A stretch of DNA of 64,000 nucleotides from an uncultured Pelagibacteraceae bacterium (GTDB lineage: Bacteria; Pseudomonadota; Alphaproteobacteria; Pelagibacterales; Pelagibacteraceae), in NCBI GenBank assembly GCA_902625715.1, contig CACOCP010000001.1, positions 186,001-250,000 on the forward strand, given 5' to 3'. A program made the position numbers and the translations under genes. The notes beneath the pieces are model-generated. The model was not told the origin of the DNA, searched no databases, and saw only the letters and a program-made list of their open reading frames with translations. Positions 35,827 to 44,737 of this stretch are shown piece after piece (within the stretch, counting starts at the first letter, position 1; each line of letters starts with the position of its first letter).

Positions 35827-37002
35827 ATGAGCAATTCATTTAAAACATTTTTAAAGCATACAGCAAAAGATTTTCATAATCAGTCAGTTAATCCACCAGT
35901 TGTTAGAGCATCAACAATAATCTTTAAGTCAATGCAGGATATTAGAAAAACTCAGTCTAAATTTAGAAAAAATCCAATTGGAGGACATTTTGATTATGGA
36001 AGACAGGGAACTTCAACAACTTACATCTTACAAAAAATATTAAATAAACTAGAGGAAAGTTATCATGTTTTTTTAACACCTACAGGTTTTGGGGCTATTT
36101 TTCTTGCAATTTTTAGCCTTGTAAGACCCGGTGACGAAATTTTGGTTGCAGATCCATCTTACAAACCAACTAGGAGATTAACTCAAGATTTTTTAAAAGA
36201 TTTTAATATTAAAACAATTTTCTATAATCCAAGTGATTTAAATACCCTCCGAAAAAATATATCAAAAAATACAAAACTTATATTTGTAGAAAATCCAGGA
36301 AGCAATACTTTTGACTTTCAAGATTTGTCTAAAATAATTCAAATTGCAAAAAAACATAAAATCTATACCGCAATAGATAATACTTGGGGAACACCATATT
36401 ATCTAAAACCAATAAAATTAGGTTTTGATATGTCCATTGTTTCAGCAACTAAATATTATTCAGGTCATTCTGATGTAATGGGAGGATCTTTAGCAGTAAA
36501 TAAAAGAGTTTTTAGAAAAGTTCAATTAGCAGATAATATTACAGGATTACGTTTAGGACCAGACGATGCTTATTTAATAACAAGAGGATTGAGAACTTTA
36601 GATGTAAGATTAGACAAACACCAAGATAATGCAAAAAAAGTTGCTGCATTTTTATCTAAAAATAAAAAAATTAAATTACTCTATCCGTTTAAGAAAAATT
36701 CTCAAAATTATCAAATGTGGAAAAAATACTATTCAGGATCATCTGGATTAATGGGTTTAAAAATAAAATCAAAAAATAAAAAATCAGTGACAAAATTTGT
36801 TAACTCTTTAAAGCTTTTTGGTTATGGTTATAGCTGGGGTGGATTTGAAAGTTTAGCTTTACATCAAGATAAGTTAGAAATTGGTAATAGAAATTACCTT
36901 AAATTAGCAAAAGACGAACACTTGGTAAGATTACACATAGGATTAGAAGATCCAAAAGATATAATTAATGACATTAAACAGGCACTCAAACATCTTAAAT
37001 GA
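35827..37002 (+). CDS. metC: Cystathionine beta-lyase (Cys/Met metabolism PLP enzyme)
   Basis: A 391-residue gamma-family PLP enzyme. YGRQGTSTTYILQKILNKLE (residues 58-77) is the N-terminal cofactor-phosphate motif, AIDNTWGTPYYLKPIKLG precedes the Schiff-base region MSIVSATKYYSGHSDVMGG with the catalytic Lys near residue 211, and the closing segment GFESLALHQ lies near 338. It would split cystathionine to homocysteine, pyruvate and ammonia. The MetC assignment follows SATKYYSGHSD; gamma-lyase or synthase activity is an alternative. It overlaps the MFS gene by 4 bp. Confidence 0.87.
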   Translation: MSNSFKTFLKHTAKDFHNQSVNPPVVRASTIIFKSMQDIRKTQSKFRKNPIGGHFDYGRQGTSTTYILQKILNKLEESYHVFLTPTGFGAIFLAIFSLVRPGDEILVADPSYKPTRRLTQDFLKDFNIKTIFYNPSDLNTLRKNISKNTKLIFVENPGSNTFDFQDLSKIIQIAKKHKIYTAIDNTWGTPYYLKPIKLGFDMSIVSATKYYSGHSDVMGGSLAVNKRVFRKVQLADNITGLRLGPDDAYLITRGLRTLDVRLDKHQDNAKKVAAFLSKNKKIKLLYPFKKNSQNYQMWKKYYSGSSGLMGLKIKSKNKKSVTKFVNSLKLFGYGYSWGGFESLALHQDKLEIGNRNYLKLAKDEHLVRLHIGLEDPKDIINDIKQALKHLK

Positions 37003-38219
37003 AATCTGAAAAATTTTTTCATTCAAGTAGTGCCTTGATTACCTTAATAGCAGCATGTTTTGTAGTTTTAATATCTTTGGGTGTAAGACAGACTTTTGGA
37101 TTATTTTTTATCGATTTTAATGAAAGTTTAAATATTAGTAATACAGCTTTTGGTTTTGCAATTGGAACTCAAATGTTAATGTGGGGCTTAACTGGTCCTA
37201 TTTTTGGTGCTGTTGCAGATCGATATGGAGGACACATAGCGATCATTTCTGCATTTATATTTTATACATTTGGTATTTATTTTTTGTATTCTGGACCAAA
37301 CACTGGGATATTTTTTCAAATTCATTTAGGATTATTAATAGGAATTGGATTAGGAGGAACGGCTATAAGTATTCCAATGTCAATTGTGGGCAAACACTTC
37401 CCACTTTCAAATAGAACAATAGCTATGAGTATTGTAACCGCAGTAGGTTCATTTGGATATTTTATCTCTCCAATATTTACAAATTACTCACTTATTGAGT
37501 ATGGTTGGAATTATACTTTATTTTTATTTGGGTTATTTTTAATTAGCGGATTAGTTGCAGCTTTTTTTGTGAGATCTCCAAAAGATAATGAAATTATTGA
37601 AAACCAATCTGACCAATCTTTTAAAGATGCACTAAGCGAAGCCTTTAAATCAAAGAGCTATATTTTGCTTGTGTTAGGATTTTTTGTTTGTGGATTTCAT
37701 ATTACATTAGTCGGAACACATGTTCCAAAATATGTAATTGATAGAGGTTTAGAGGACTGGACTGCAGCAGCAATTTTATCCTTGATCGGTTTATTTAATA
37801 TTTTTGGTTCATTATTAAGTGGCTACCTTTCTACGAAAATAAGCAAGAAAGTTCTTTTAAGTGCGATTTATCTATTAAGAGGTTTTTCAATAGTATTTTT
37901 TATATTTACTCCACCAAGTGTTCTTTCTGCATTTATATTTGGTGCAAGTTTTGGTTTTTTATGGTTATCAACCGTACCTGCAACTAGTGGCATTGTTGCT
38001 CACTTATTTGGTACTAAATATTTAGGTCTTCTTTATGGAATTGTATTTTTAAGCCATCAAATTGGTTCATTCTTTGGAGCATATTTAGGAGGATTATTCC
38101 ATGACTTATACGGATCATATGATTACGCATGGTATTTAGCAATTTTACTCTCTATATTTGCAGCAATAATACATTTACCAATTATAGAAAAACCAGTTGA
38201 GAGATTACAAAAAATATAA
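36999..38219 (+). CDS. MFS transporter (oxalate/formate or monocarboxylate-like)
   Basis: A 406-residue 12-TM permease. It has the loop 2-3 signature GAVADRYGGHIAI (residues 71-83), the helix-4 region LLIGIGLGGTAISIPMS, and a second-half match LSGYLSTKISKKV. The first helix (LGVRQTFGLFFIDFNE) resembles the monocarboxylate/oxalate subfamily (NarK/OxlT-like). ATG 36999 overlaps the metC stop, so they are coupled. The substrate is unknown. Confidence 0.85.
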   Translation: MKSEKFFHSSSALITLIAACFVVLISLGVRQTFGLFFIDFNESLNISNTAFGFAIGTQMLMWGLTGPIFGAVADRYGGHIAIISAFIFYTFGIYFLYSGPNTGIFFQIHLGLLIGIGLGGTAISIPMSIVGKHFPLSNRTIAMSIVTAVGSFGYFISPIFTNYSLIEYGWNYTLFLFGLFLISGLVAAFFVRSPKDNEIIENQSDQSFKDALSEAFKSKSYILLVLGFFVCGFHITLVGTHVPKYVIDRGLEDWTAAAILSLIGLFNIFGSLLSGYLSTKISKKVLLSAIYLLRGFSIVFFIFTPPSVLSAFIFGASFGFLWLSTVPATSGIVAHLFGTKYLGLLYGIVFLSHQIGSFFGAYLGGLFHDLYGSYDYAWYLAILLSIFAAIIHLPIIEKPVERLQKI

Positions 38220-39411
38220 ACTAAAATTTAATCCTTATTTAGATAAACTTTATAATTCAAATAAAAGTTTGATTATCTATAAAGTTTCAAATGGTTATAA
38301 TATTTATACAGATTTTTCAAAAAAAATAATTTTAAATAACAATAATATAAATAATTTTTTTAATTTTTTTAATAATAAAAAATATAAAAAAGAAACCGAT
38401 GTTCTCATTGGCTTTTTTGGGTACGAAATACTATGTAATTTAATTGGATTAAAAATTAAAAATCAAAAAAAAATAAATTTTTATAAAGGTATATTTTACA
38501 AACCAGAAACAATAATAAAAATAAGAGATAAAATCAGTATTACTTCAAATATTAAAAAACATAAATTTAAAGATCAATTCAACTCAACTAAAATTCTATC
38601 GCCATTTAAAACCAATATAAATTTTGAAAAATATAAAAAAATATTTGATTTATTTTCAAAGAAAATAAGAAAAGGAGAAACATATCAAATAAAAATTTGC
38701 ACAAAATATAAAAATAAATCTCAAATTAATCCTTTAAATTTCTTTTGGAAATTAATGAAAGTAAACGCCGCTCCTGAATCTTTTATGATAAGAGATAAAA
38801 ACTATTCTATAATTAGTTGCTCACCAGAAACTTTAATTGAAAAAAGAGGGAACAGCATAATTACCAAACCTATAGCAGGTACCTTAAAAAAAAATAAAAA
38901 AACTTCAATAAAATCTGCATATAAATATTTCAAAAATAACATTAAGGAAACTAAAGAACATAATATGATTGTAGATATGGAGAGAAATGATCTATCGCGA
39001 ATATGTAAGCCTGGTTCAGTAAATATTCAAAAAGAAAAGTATGTAGAGGAATATAAGCACCTTTATCATTACGTTACCAGTATTGTAGGAAAAATTAATA
39101 AAAATATTAAAATTAAAGATATTATTAAATCAATGATGCCAGGGGGTTCTGTAATCGGCTGTCCAAAAATTAAAACACTTCAATTACTAAATGAACAAGA
39201 AAATGAAGAAAGGAATATTTTTACAGGGAGTTTTGGATATATTAAATTCAATAAAGACATGAGATTTAATTTAATAATTAGATCTATATTAAATTATAAA
39301 AATTATTCAGAGATTTCAGCAGCATCTGGTGTTGTTTTAGATAGTCAGGCAAAAAAAGAATTTAATGAAAATTACATAAAAGCAAAATCTTTATTAGAAC
39401 TATTTAAATGA
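38197..39411 (+). CDS. pabB: Aminodeoxychorismate/anthranilate synthase component I (PabB-like)
   Basis: A 404-residue chorismate-utilising enzyme. The core includes FSKKIRKGETYQIKICTKY (residues 150-168), SCSPETLIEKRG, the PIAGT loop (residues 227-231), DMERNDLSRICKPGSVN, and GGSVIGCPKIKTLQLL. It lacks the N-terminal LLES tryptophan-inhibition motif of TrpE, and PabA/PabC-like genes follow. PabB is therefore preferred for folate synthesis, although PIAGT carries Ala where many PabB enzymes have catalytic Lys. TTG is the only nearby start and overlaps the MFS gene by 23 bp. The 3' end overlaps pabA by 4 bp. Confidence 0.82.
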   Translation: MRDYKKYKLKFNPYLDKLYNSNKSLIIYKVSNGYNIYTDFSKKIILNNNNINNFFNFFNNKKYKKETDVLIGFFGYEILCNLIGLKIKNQKKINFYKGIFYKPETIIKIRDKISITSNIKKHKFKDQFNSTKILSPFKTNINFEKYKKIFDLFSKKIRKGETYQIKICTKYKNKSQINPLNFFWKLMKVNAAPESFMIRDKNYSIISCSPETLIEKRGNSIITKPIAGTLKKNKKTSIKSAYKYFKNNIKETKEHNMIVDMERNDLSRICKPGSVNIQKEKYVEEYKHLYHYVTSIVGKINKNIKIKDIIKSMMPGGSVIGCPKIKTLQLLNEQENEERNIFTGSFGYIKFNKDMRFNLIIRSILNYKNYSEISAASGVVLDSQAKKEFNENYIKAKSLLELFK

Positions 39412-39974
39412 TTTATATTATCGATCACGAAGATTCTTTTACATGGAATGTTGTTCACCAATTTTCTGCTTTTGATAAAGTTTATTGTTCTAACTATTTT
39501 GAAATTGATGCAAAAAAATTAAATAAAGCAAATACTATTGTATTTTCACCAGGACCAGGATCTCCATCTGATTATCCACTGACCTCAAAAATTTATAAGA
39601 GATATAAAGGAAAAAAAAAAATTATTGGTATATGTTTAGGTTTTCAGCAAATTTTATATAGTGAAAATGCAAAAATTATAAAACAAAACAAGATTTATCA
39701 TGGATATCAGTCTGAAGTAAAAGTTGTTTCCAAAGGATCAATTTTTAGCAAATATAAGAAATTTAAAGTTGGACGTTATCATTCTTTAAAATTAAAAGAG
39801 CCTTTTAAATCAAAAAACTTTCGTATTACAATGAGATCAAAAGAATCTAATGTTGCTATGGCTTTTGAAAATCAAAAAGATGATATATATGGATTTCAAT
39901 TTCATCCAGAATCTTTTTTAACAACAAATGGTAAAATACTTATTAAAAAAATCTTACAATCGCAAAGATCTTAA
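39408..39974 (+). CDS. pabA: Glutamine amidotransferase subunit PabA/TrpG
   Basis: A 188-residue class I glutamine amidotransferase. It has IIDHEDSFTWNVVHQ at the start, the oxyanion region FSPGPGSPSDYP, the nucleophile GICLGFQQIL with Cys near residue 76, and the catalytic FQFHPESFLT near the end (His/Glu). It releases ammonia for PabB. The third helix is short and the protein is a little below usual length. ATG overlaps pabB by 4 bp, and its 3' end overlaps the aminotransferase by 47 bp. Confidence 0.88.
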   Translation: MIYIIDHEDSFTWNVVHQFSAFDKVYCSNYFEIDAKKLNKANTIVFSPGPGSPSDYPLTSKIYKRYKGKKKIIGICLGFQQILYSENAKIIKQNKIYHGYQSEVKVVSKGSIFSKYKKFKVGRYHSLKLKEPFKSKNFRITMRSKESNVAMAFENQKDDIYGFQFHPESFLTTNGKILIKKILQSQRS

Positions 39975-40704
39975 AGAAATAGAATTCAAAGATCTATGGA
40001 ATGCTCATGGTGTTTTTACAACAATGTGGATTTACGGCAAACCTCAAAAAATTCTATTTTTTAAAGAGCATATTACAAATCTTATTAAGTCTACTAAAAC
40101 TTATAAAATTTATGACAAAAATTTAAAAGCAAATATATTAAAAGTGATCAAATCTAATTTAAATAAACAAAAAAAATATAATCATCTGTTAAGGATTGCT
40201 GTAACTAAAAATTTAATATCAATTTCATTAAGAGATAAATTAAAAATAAAAAAAAATCTTGATCTAAAATTAATTAATTATAACAGAACTAATCCTGAGC
40301 ATAAAAATCTTAAATATAAATTTATCTTAAAAAATTTATCAAAAATAGATAATACAAAAGCTGATATTGCACTTTGCTCAAAAGGAAAAATCCTTGAGAC
40401 AGGAACTTCAAATATTATTTTTATTAAAAATAATAAATATTTTTCGCCGATAAATAGATTTTACAAAGGAGTAAACCTTAAGTTTTTTGACAAGCATTTT
40501 AAAATAAATAAAACCGATATTTATATAGATCGTTTAAGTCAGTATGAGGAAATTCTTTTGATTGGATCTGGTAAGGGTGTGTCTACTGTTAGATCCATAA
40601 ATGAAAAAAATTGGAAGAGAAAAAATTATCAATCATTCAAAAACTTTATTAAGAAATATAAAACAAAAATAATGAAACAAAAAATTTTAAGCAATTATTT
40701 ATGA
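39928..40704 (+). CDS. pabC: Class IV aminotransferase / aminodeoxychorismate lyase (PabC-like)
   Basis: A 258-residue PLP enzyme of the branched-chain aminotransferase/ADC lyase fold. WNAHGVFTTMWIYG (residues 24-37) is the usual GxFxT start, NPEHKNLKYKF holds the predicted Schiff-base Lys, and LETGTSNIIFIKNNKYFSP and GKGVSTVRSIN are the C-terminal cofactor motifs. As the third gene after pabB-pabA it should make 4-aminobenzoate from aminodeoxychorismate. The 47-bp overlap with pabA suggests a later start is possible, but no closer ATG precedes the fold. Confidence 0.82.
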   Translation: MVKYLLKKSYNRKDLKEIEFKDLWNAHGVFTTMWIYGKPQKILFFKEHITNLIKSTKTYKIYDKNLKANILKVIKSNLNKQKKYNHLLRIAVTKNLISISLRDKLKIKKNLDLKLINYNRTNPEHKNLKYKFILKNLSKIDNTKADIALCSKGKILETGTSNIIFIKNNKYFSPINRFYKGVNLKFFDKHFKINKTDIYIDRLSQYEEILLIGSGKGVSTVRSINEKNWKRKNYQSFKNFIKKYKTKIMKQKILSNYL

Positions 40705-41099
40705 GAGATCCAAATAATCCATGTATTTTTTGTTTTCCAAAAAAGAAAGAATTTCTTTTTGAAAATGATCTGGCATATGCAACTAAAGATACTTATCCTG
40801 TTTCAAAATTTCACTCACTTATTATTCCTAAAAGATGCGTAAAGAGTTATTTCGATCTAACATTAAAAGAAATTTTAGCATGTAATAAACTGATTAAAAA
40901 ATTAAAAAAAAATATTGAAAAAAAAGATAAATCCGTAAGAGGATTTAATGTTGGCACTAATTCAGGTAAGGCAGCTGGACAATCAATCAATCACTGTCAT
41001 ATACATCTGATTCCAAGACGGTCTAATGATGTAAAAAATCCTCAAGGAGGAGTAAGGGCCGTAATCTCATCAAAACAGCATTATGTAAGAAAAAAGTAA
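40701..41099 (+). CDS. HIT-domain protein
   Basis: A 132-residue histidine-triad nucleotide hydrolase or transferase. The zinc-type CIFC lies near residues 8-11, the substrate-recognition segment is YPVSKFHSLIIPKRC, and the triad is HCHIHLIPRR (near 97-106). It starts 4 bp inside the aminotransferase stop (ATGA), so it belongs to the pab run. HIT proteins hydrolyse phosphoramidates and dinucleotides; the substrate here is unknown. Confidence 0.87.
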   Translation: MRDPNNPCIFCFPKKKEFLFENDLAYATKDTYPVSKFHSLIIPKRCVKSYFDLTLKEILACNKLIKKLKKNIEKKDKSVRGFNVGTNSGKAAGQSINHCHIHLIPRRSNDVKNPQGGVRAVISSKQHYVRKK

Positions 41100-41131
41100 A
41101 CTTTATTAACATTTTTTTCTTTAGATGGGAT

Positions 41132-41158
41132 TATTAGTCAGTTGAACTAATATTTTTT
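41132..41158 (+). terminator. Hairpin terminator after the pab-HIT run
   Basis: TATTAGT, seven-base loop, ACTAATA, then a run of T (41153-41158). It ends transcription before the aprM promoter region. Confidence 0.6.
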
Positions 41159-41207
41159 ATAGATTAAGTACTATTTTTAATATTATATATTTAGCGGAGA
41201 TAATAAT

Positions 41208-42002
41208 ATGTTCACAACCAATCCATTTGCTGTTCTGTCTTCAACAGTTCCCTCTATTGCCTTGCAAGCATTTGTAGTAGTGATGTTAGCTTTAGTAATA
41301 ATTGGAACTATGATGGATATAGTTCATAAAAAGAACGTCAAATATTTTTTTAATAATGCTAAAAAAGCAAAAAAATCTGCTAGCAAAGAATTAAGTTTAG
41401 GAGAAAAAACTGCAATAATTTCAAAAACAGTTGTTCATGATATTGGAACAACATCTGAATTAGGTTTAGGCAAAAGAAGAGTAGCACATGTATTAGGAAT
41501 GTATGGCACAATTTTATTCTGGATTGGATCAGGGGTTATGATATTTGGGTATTCTTCTCCAACTGCAGTCACTCCATCAATATGGCCAATTATTTGGCAT
41601 GTTGGTGCGATTTTAACCTGCATTGGAGCATACTGGTTTTGGTTTTTTTTAAGAGTAGATGTTTCTGCTGAAGCACACTCAGTATTTAGAATTATTAAAG
41701 CAGACTTATTTGTTTTAGCTTTAGTACTTTCATCTACATTTGGTCTGGCATGGTCATATTTTCAATATTCTGGGTCAACAGGCTTGAGTGTTTTATTTTT
41801 AATTTTATTTGCAGTAGCTAACATTGTTTTATTTGGGGGAGTATATTGGTCGAAATTTGCTCATATGTTTTATAAACCTGGTGCAGCAATTCAAAAAAAT
41901 TTAGCTGAAGCAGATGGTTCAAGGGATAATTTACCCCCACCAGCTGATGAACCAGAGCAATTTGGACTTGGAATAAAACGTGAGGCACCAAAACACTATT
42001 AA
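41208..42002 (+). CDS. aprM: AprM membrane anchor of APS reductase
   Basis: A 264-residue membrane protein with five to six helices. The first is at residues 17-37, a second pair begins around IGSGVMIFGYSSPTAVTPSIW (near 105-125), and a stretch HSVFRIIKADLF precedes two more. Its position directly upstream of aprB-aprA, with about 40 bp before aprB, and its size match AprM, the proposed quinone-linked anchor used by some sulfur oxidisers instead of QmoABC. It would pass electrons between AprBA and the quinone pool. Recognition rests on position plus topology. Confidence 0.82.
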   Translation: MFTTNPFAVLSSTVPSIALQAFVVVMLALVIIGTMMDIVHKKNVKYFFNNAKKAKKSASKELSLGEKTAIISKTVVHDIGTTSELGLGKRRVAHVLGMYGTILFWIGSGVMIFGYSSPTAVTPSIWPIIWHVGAILTCIGAYWFWFFLRVDVSAEAHSVFRIIKADLFVLALVLSSTFGLAWSYFQYSGSTGLSVLFLILFAVANIVLFGGVYWSKFAHMFYKPGAAIQKNLAEADGSRDNLPPPADEPEQFGLGIKREAPKHY

Positions 42003-42041
42003 TATGATTGATAAAATTTTTAAGAAAGGTAAAAAATAGAT

Positions 42042-42512
42042 ATGTCAACTTTTGTATACATGACTAGATGTGATGGCTGTGGACATTGTGTAGATATTTG
42101 TCCTTCGGATATAATGCACATAGATGAAACAATCAGAAGAGCAAAAAATATTGAACCAAATTTTTGTTGGGAATGCTATTCTTGCGTCAAAGCATGCCCA
42201 AATCATGCAATAGATGTAAGAGGATATGCAGACTTTGCACCTATGGGTCACAGTGTTAGAGTGAGAAGAGAAGAAGAAAAAGGAACAATCTCTTGGAGAA
42301 TTAAATTTAGAAATGGTACCGAGAAAAATTTTGTTTCACCAATTACTACAAAACCATGGGGAAAATTTATACCAAAGTTAGCAGAGGAAGATACACCTAA
42401 CCAAGGTGAGATAAATTCACAAATTTTATATAATGAACCTCATGGCTTAAATACAAATAAAGAACTCCCAACTTTAGATAAAAGTTCATTTAAGCAAGGA
42501 GTTTATTATTAG
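42042..42512 (+). CDS. aprB: Adenylylsulfate reductase beta subunit
   Basis: A 156-residue iron-sulfur protein. Two [4Fe-4S] clusters are supported by CDGCGHCVDICPSDIMHID (residues 10-28) and NFCWECYSCVKACPNHAID (near 44-62). The C-terminal tail after residue 75, with SWRIKFRNGTEKNF, belongs to AprB and wraps AprA. AprBA interconverts APS with AMP and sulfite. In an aerobic marine bacterium with sulfonate genes it likely oxidises sulfite. Its stop overlaps the aprA GTG start by 1 bp. Confidence 0.93.
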   Translation: MSTFVYMTRCDGCGHCVDICPSDIMHIDETIRRAKNIEPNFCWECYSCVKACPNHAIDVRGYADFAPMGHSVRVRREEEKGTISWRIKFRNGTEKNFVSPITTKPWGKFIPKLAEEDTPNQGEINSQILYNEPHGLNTNKELPTLDKSSFKQGVYY

Positions 42513-44371
42513 TGGCAAATCCTAAAACCATAATAGAAGAGTGTGACGTACTAGTTGTTGGTGGAGGAATGGCCGGAACAGGTGCCACTTTTGAAGCAAG
42601 ACACTGGGGTAGAGATTTAAAAATCATTTGCGTAGAAAAAGCAAACATAGATAGAAGTGGAGCAGTAGCACAAGGGCTTTACGCCATTAACTGTTACATG
42701 GGAATGCAATGGGGTGAAAATATGCCCGAAGACCATGTAAGATATGCACGAAATGATTTGATGGGATTAGTCAGAGAAGATTTAGGCTACGATATGGCTC
42801 GTCATGTAGATTCGACTGTTCATATGTTTGATGAGTGGGGACTTCCAATGATGAAGAATAAAGAGACTGGAAGATATCAAAGAGAAGGTAAATGGCAAAT
42901 AATGATCCATGGTGAAAGTTACAAACCAATAGTAGCTGAAGCTGCAAAAAAATCTGCTGACAAAATTTATAACAGGATAATGATAACTCATTTATTAACT
43001 GATGAAAAAAATCCAAATAGAATAGCAGGTGCTGTAGGATTTAATGTTAGAACAGGAAATTTTCATGTATTTAAGTCAAAAACGGTAGTAGTTGCTGCTG
43101 GTGGAGCTTCGCATATCTTTAAACCTAGAGCAGTAGGTGAAGGCATGGGAAGAACTTGGTACGCTCCTTGGAGTAATGGATCTGCATATGCATTACCAAT
43201 CCAAGCTGGTGCTAAAATGACTCAAATGGAAAACAGAATTGTTTTATGTAGGTTTAAAGATGGATATGGTCCTGTTGGAGCATATTTTTTACATTTAAAA
43301 ACATACACTCAAAATGCCAATGGAGAGAATTACGAAAAGAAATGGTACGATGCTACTAAAAAACTTGTTGGAGAATATATAGATCATCATCCAACTCCAA
43401 CATGTTTAAGAAATCATGCGTTTATCCAAGAAACAGCTGCAGGTGGAGGACCAATTCACATGGTTACAAAAGAGGCATTTCAAGATCCTCATCTAGAGAC
43501 GGTTGGATGGGAAAATTTCCTTGGAATGACTGTAGGTCAAGCTGTTGTTTGGGCATCACAAAATATTGATCCAAAATATACTAATCCAGAACTAACAACA
43601 TCAGAACCATATGTGATGGGATCTCACGCAACATGCTCAGGAGCATGGGTTAGTGGACCAGAGGATATCGCGCCAGATGAGTATTTCTGGGGATATAATA
43701 GAATGATGACTATCGAAGGTTTATTTGGAGCAGGTGATGCTGTAGGTGGCAGTGCTCATAAATTTTCATCAGGATCATTTACTGAAGGAAGATTAGCCTC
43801 AAAAGCTGCTGTAAAATATATCGAGGACAAAAAAGCAGATAATATTGAGGTTTCTGATCAACAACTTGAAAAATTAAAGCAAACAATATTTAAACCCCTT
43901 GAAAATTATACCGTCGGAAGAAATGAAATTACTGGTGGAACAGTTTCACCTAGTTATATACTTCCTATTCAAGGTCTACAGAGACTTCAAAAGATTATGG
44001 ATGAATATTGCGGAGGTTTGACAAATAATTACATGACTAATGATAATCTTCTTAAAAAAGGTATAGAACAATTAGAAATTTTAGAAGAGGACTTAGAAAA
44101 TGTTGGAGCAGAGGATTATCACCAACTAATGCGAGCTTGGGAGCTTAAACACAGAGCTGTGACCTCTCAATGTGTCACTCATCATACTCTGTTTAGAGAG
44201 GAAACACGTTGGCCTGGATATTATTACAGAGGTGATCATATGAAGCTTGATGATGAAAATTGGCATTGTTTAACCGTTTCTAGAAGAGACCCAGAGACAG
44301 GAAAGTTTGAAATGGAGAAGAAGCCAGTTTATCATATAGTTGATGATAAAGAGAAAAAACAAGCATCTTAA
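42512..44371 (+). CDS. aprA: Adenylylsulfate reductase alpha subunit
   Basis: A 619-residue FAD enzyme of the fumarate-reductase-like fold. The FAD motif is VVGGGMAGTGATFEARHWG (residues 14-32), followed by DRSGAVAQGLYAINCYMG and PEDHVRYARNDLMGLVRED, which are AprA features. RGDHMKLDDENWHC lies near the C-terminus. It starts at GTG 42512, overlapping the aprB stop. It binds AMP/APS and transfers electrons through AprB. With AprB and AprM it forms the sulfite-oxidation module that would take sulfite from Xsc and SuyAB. No sat gene lies nearby. Confidence 0.94.
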   Translation: MANPKTIIEECDVLVVGGGMAGTGATFEARHWGRDLKIICVEKANIDRSGAVAQGLYAINCYMGMQWGENMPEDHVRYARNDLMGLVREDLGYDMARHVDSTVHMFDEWGLPMMKNKETGRYQREGKWQIMIHGESYKPIVAEAAKKSADKIYNRIMITHLLTDEKNPNRIAGAVGFNVRTGNFHVFKSKTVVVAAGGASHIFKPRAVGEGMGRTWYAPWSNGSAYALPIQAGAKMTQMENRIVLCRFKDGYGPVGAYFLHLKTYTQNANGENYEKKWYDATKKLVGEYIDHHPTPTCLRNHAFIQETAAGGGPIHMVTKEAFQDPHLETVGWENFLGMTVGQAVVWASQNIDPKYTNPELTTSEPYVMGSHATCSGAWVSGPEDIAPDEYFWGYNRMMTIEGLFGAGDAVGGSAHKFSSGSFTEGRLASKAAVKYIEDKKADNIEVSDQQLEKLKQTIFKPLENYTVGRNEITGGTVSPSYILPIQGLQRLQKIMDEYCGGLTNNYMTNDNLLKKGIEQLEILEEDLENVGAEDYHQLMRAWELKHRAVTSQCVTHHTLFREETRWPGYYYRGDHMKLDDENWHCLTVSRRDPETGKFEMEKKPVYHIVDDKEKKQAS

Positions 44372-44386
44372 TAAAAAATCCTAACA

Positions 44387-44737
44387 ATGAGCATTGTCGA
44401 TAAATCTGATACCGAAATTATAAGTATTGCCGATCCTATTTGGCAAAACCTTGTTAAATCCTCTAATATTAAAGATTATGGTGGTTTTACACGGGATTTG
44501 TCTTCACAAATGCTTTACGGAGCAAACGAAGTTGAGTTAGGCAAACAATGGTCAACTAATAAACTTTTGTCATCATTATCTGAGGGATGTGAGGCTATTG
44601 GATGTCTTAGAAGAGGTAAGTACGTTACCATAGTCTACAAACAGACAAGCACCGAAGTATCAGGAGATTTTTTAGGTAGACTGGTCCTTGGAGACGAGGG
44701 GAATGAAGTCAAAGTATTTGGAGCAACAATTTTTTAA
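44387..44737 (+). CDS. Conserved-looking 116-aa protein, last gene of the apr operon
   Basis: A 116-residue soluble protein that starts 15 bp after aprA. The N-terminal half is helical (DPIWQNLVKSSNIKDYGGFT; LSSLSEGCEAIGCLRRGKY), and the C-terminal half has beta strands (VTIVYKQTSTEVSG; LVLGDEGNEVKVFGATIF). This order is loosely like small alpha/beta cone (NTF2-like) folds. There are two Cys six residues apart (GCEAIGC). I recognise no family. Position alone suggests a role with AprBA, for example in assembly or in sulfite or AMP handling. Confidence 0.75.
   Translation: MSIVDKSDTEIISIADPIWQNLVKSSNIKDYGGFTRDLSSQMLYGANEVELGKQWSTNKLLSSLSEGCEAIGCLRRGKYVTIVYKQTSTEVSGDFLGRLVLGDEGNEVKVFGATIF

Noticed and set aside
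42771-43016. Minus ORFs in aprA
   Set aside because: Antisense shadows of an intact conserved enzyme.
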